This document shows, piece after piece, positions 62,562 to 64,000 of a DNA stretch of 64,000 nucleotides (its first letter is position 1; each line of letters begins with the position of its first letter). The translations under genes were made by a program, and so were the position numbers. This stretch comes from Epiperipatus broadwayi (lineage: Eukaryota > Onychophora > Udeonychophora > Euonychophora > Peripatidae), in contig JAQFVV010006215.1 in assembly GCA_028023455.1 (NCBI GenBank), positions 4,261,230 to 4,325,229 of the forward strand, given 5' to 3'. A model generated the notes under the pieces. That model saw only the letters and a list, made by a program, of their open reading frames with translations, did no database searches and had not been told where the DNA came from.

Positions 62562-62735
62562 ATTCACGCTTTCAGATCTAAGTACTTTAGACTGGCTTGG
62601 ATATGTAGAAAGACAAGTAAAGAAGAAGGTGGAACCACCTTTTTCTTGTTAAATTCTCTGTCTCAGTGCTTGATCTGATTGGCTGGTGATAGTCAGAAGC
62701 GCTTCAGAGGTTTGCACTCTCTCAGTTTAATTGTA
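62562..62735. repeat. Second copy of centre plus right arm of the 62.1-kb MITE
   Basis: Nearly identical, in direct orientation, to 62243-62415 (AGATTCACGCTTTCAG through CTCTCAGTTTAATT). Either a truncated second insertion or a tandem duplication of one half of the palindrome. Confidence 0.82.
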
Positions 62736-62739
62736 ATAA

Positions 62740-64000
62740 AAAATAAAAAATTATCTTTGAAAAAACTTTCGTTCACTTTCATAATCTGACATATTATTAA
62801 TATACTTTTTACAAATGAAACTAAAACGAATATAATATTAAAAGATAAATATATTTTTATTGTTGATTCTGTAATTGACCAATCAAAAGTTTAGAGTTTT
62901 AAATCACTCAGCCAACTAAATTTGAGGTCAATCGAAGAATAATGTGTAAGCAAATATATTTCTGAAATAACCAGATCACTATTGGTAGCCTGTAAATTAG
63001 TTGATCCAAGTTAACATTATTCAATATAATATTATATATTGGATGAATCAGAAATTATCTGCACTCCAAGTTATATTAAAAATTATGTTGACCACAGTGT
63101 CTTATCAATGAAAAGCATTTGTGATTTGGATCAAAAAAGAACACTGATCAGTAATTAATTTTTTGTGGTCTGAGAGTATATCTGGTATTCATATTTATAA
63201 AAGACTTTGTGCACAATATGAAAAAGTGTTTTATCATGAAGAGGTGTATATGAGTGGACAAAGAAGTTCAAGGAAGGGTACACAAGTGTTAGTCATGAAG
63301 AAGGAGTTGGAGAGCTATTCTAAAATGTTAAAGCAGATATTTTTTGAATTACCATCATGTATATATTTATGTTGGTATTTATTTATATATTTAAATGTGT
63401 TTTAAAAGCAAGATTATTTACAAAAATAATATTGATTGAGTTCTGCCTTATTCATTAACATTAAACTGATGCAAGTAAGCCTTCTGGGTATGGTGATGAT
63501 ATTAAATGAAAAATGACTTTGTGATGGTTAATGAGAGTCAACTAATTCCCAGATTGCTGAAAATGTTGCTTATGATAGAAACATATATCCAATAAAGATT
63601 AGTTGATTTTTTTCATCAAAGATTGTCACTTAAAAATCATAAATTTCTATAGTTGGGACAAGTTAAGTTAACACAATAATTTCTAGATTTGTTAGAAAAT
63701 CTTCTTGTGTACTTCCAAAAAAAAGCATGTTAGTTCCTCTGCTTTACATTATTATTTTAACATTATCATAAGTCATAATAACATAATGGTTTTTTAAATG
63801 TTTTTATGGGACTACTTTCATTGATCTTTTAATTTAAAAAATCTGAAGAGGTTAGTATGTTACAGACAGACAGCTTAGATCTAAGACATTCTTCTATTTT
63901 TTATGACAGAAAAAAATGCCCAAAAGGCATTTACTTCCCACTGGTCTAGTTTTCATGCCAAAGTTTTGGAATAAAAGAAATATGATTGTTTTACTTGTTT
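62740..64000. other. Right edge; no gene recognised
   Basis: A+T-rich sequence. The plus-strand frame 63163-63405 (ISGIHIYKRLCAQYEKVFYH, EEVYMSGQRSSRKGTQVLVM) lacks a recognised domain and splice signals. Confidence 0.3.

Overview
This is a metazoan nuclear window: very A+T-rich, with split genes whose exons end in canonical GT/AG signals, long introns, GATA and AAT microsatellites, poly-A-tailed tRNA-derived SINEs, a Penelope-like retroelement, LINE and hAT relics, and many inverted-repeat (foldback) elements. A Spaetzle-family gene points to a protostome. The base composition and introns of 12-20 kb would fit an arthropod such as a chelicerate, or a mollusc; the species cannot be told from the sequence.

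Two host genes are supported, both on the minus strand. At the left edge (587-790) is the first coding exon of a class C GPCR-like, GABA-B-type receptor; the rest lies beyond the left edge. In the middle and right, three phase-compatible exons (57363-57485, 37315-37440 and 25139-25370) make up the 3' part of a Spaetzle/neurotrophin-like cystine-knot ligand. The last two introns are about 20 kb and 12 kb and hold most of the mobile DNA: the Penelope-like element (34.8-36.3 kb), a ~2.2 kb giant foldback (31.5-33.8 kb), a composite foldback with internal microsatellites (40.2-41.4 kb), a foldback near 48-49 kb, a decayed hAT transposase (51.4-53.3 kb) and several SINEs. The upstream exon(s) of the gene, with its start and signal peptide, were not found.

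The remaining sequence is A+T-rich and mostly unannotatable. Scattered through it are eight copies of a ~100-bp tRNA-like SINE in two subfamilies, a piggyBac-type MITE with TTAA duplications (14.45-15.29 kb), a 142-bp palindromic MITE flanked by TA (22.68 kb), and two dispersed foldback families.

The most interesting signal is in foldback family 1 (5.8-6.4, 23.7, 40.2-41.4, 56.8, 58.4-59.2 kb). Its terminal arms carry a block that folds as a type I hammerhead ribozyme: a CUGAUGA core, a 5-bp stem II, GAAA, a very short stem III closed by A-U, an A at the cleavage position, and a stem I with an internal bulge and one compensatory G-C to A-U change between copies. Individual copies are mutated, but the consensus is canonical. 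Palindromic elements that carry ribozymes in both arms are the best candidate here for an undescribed system.
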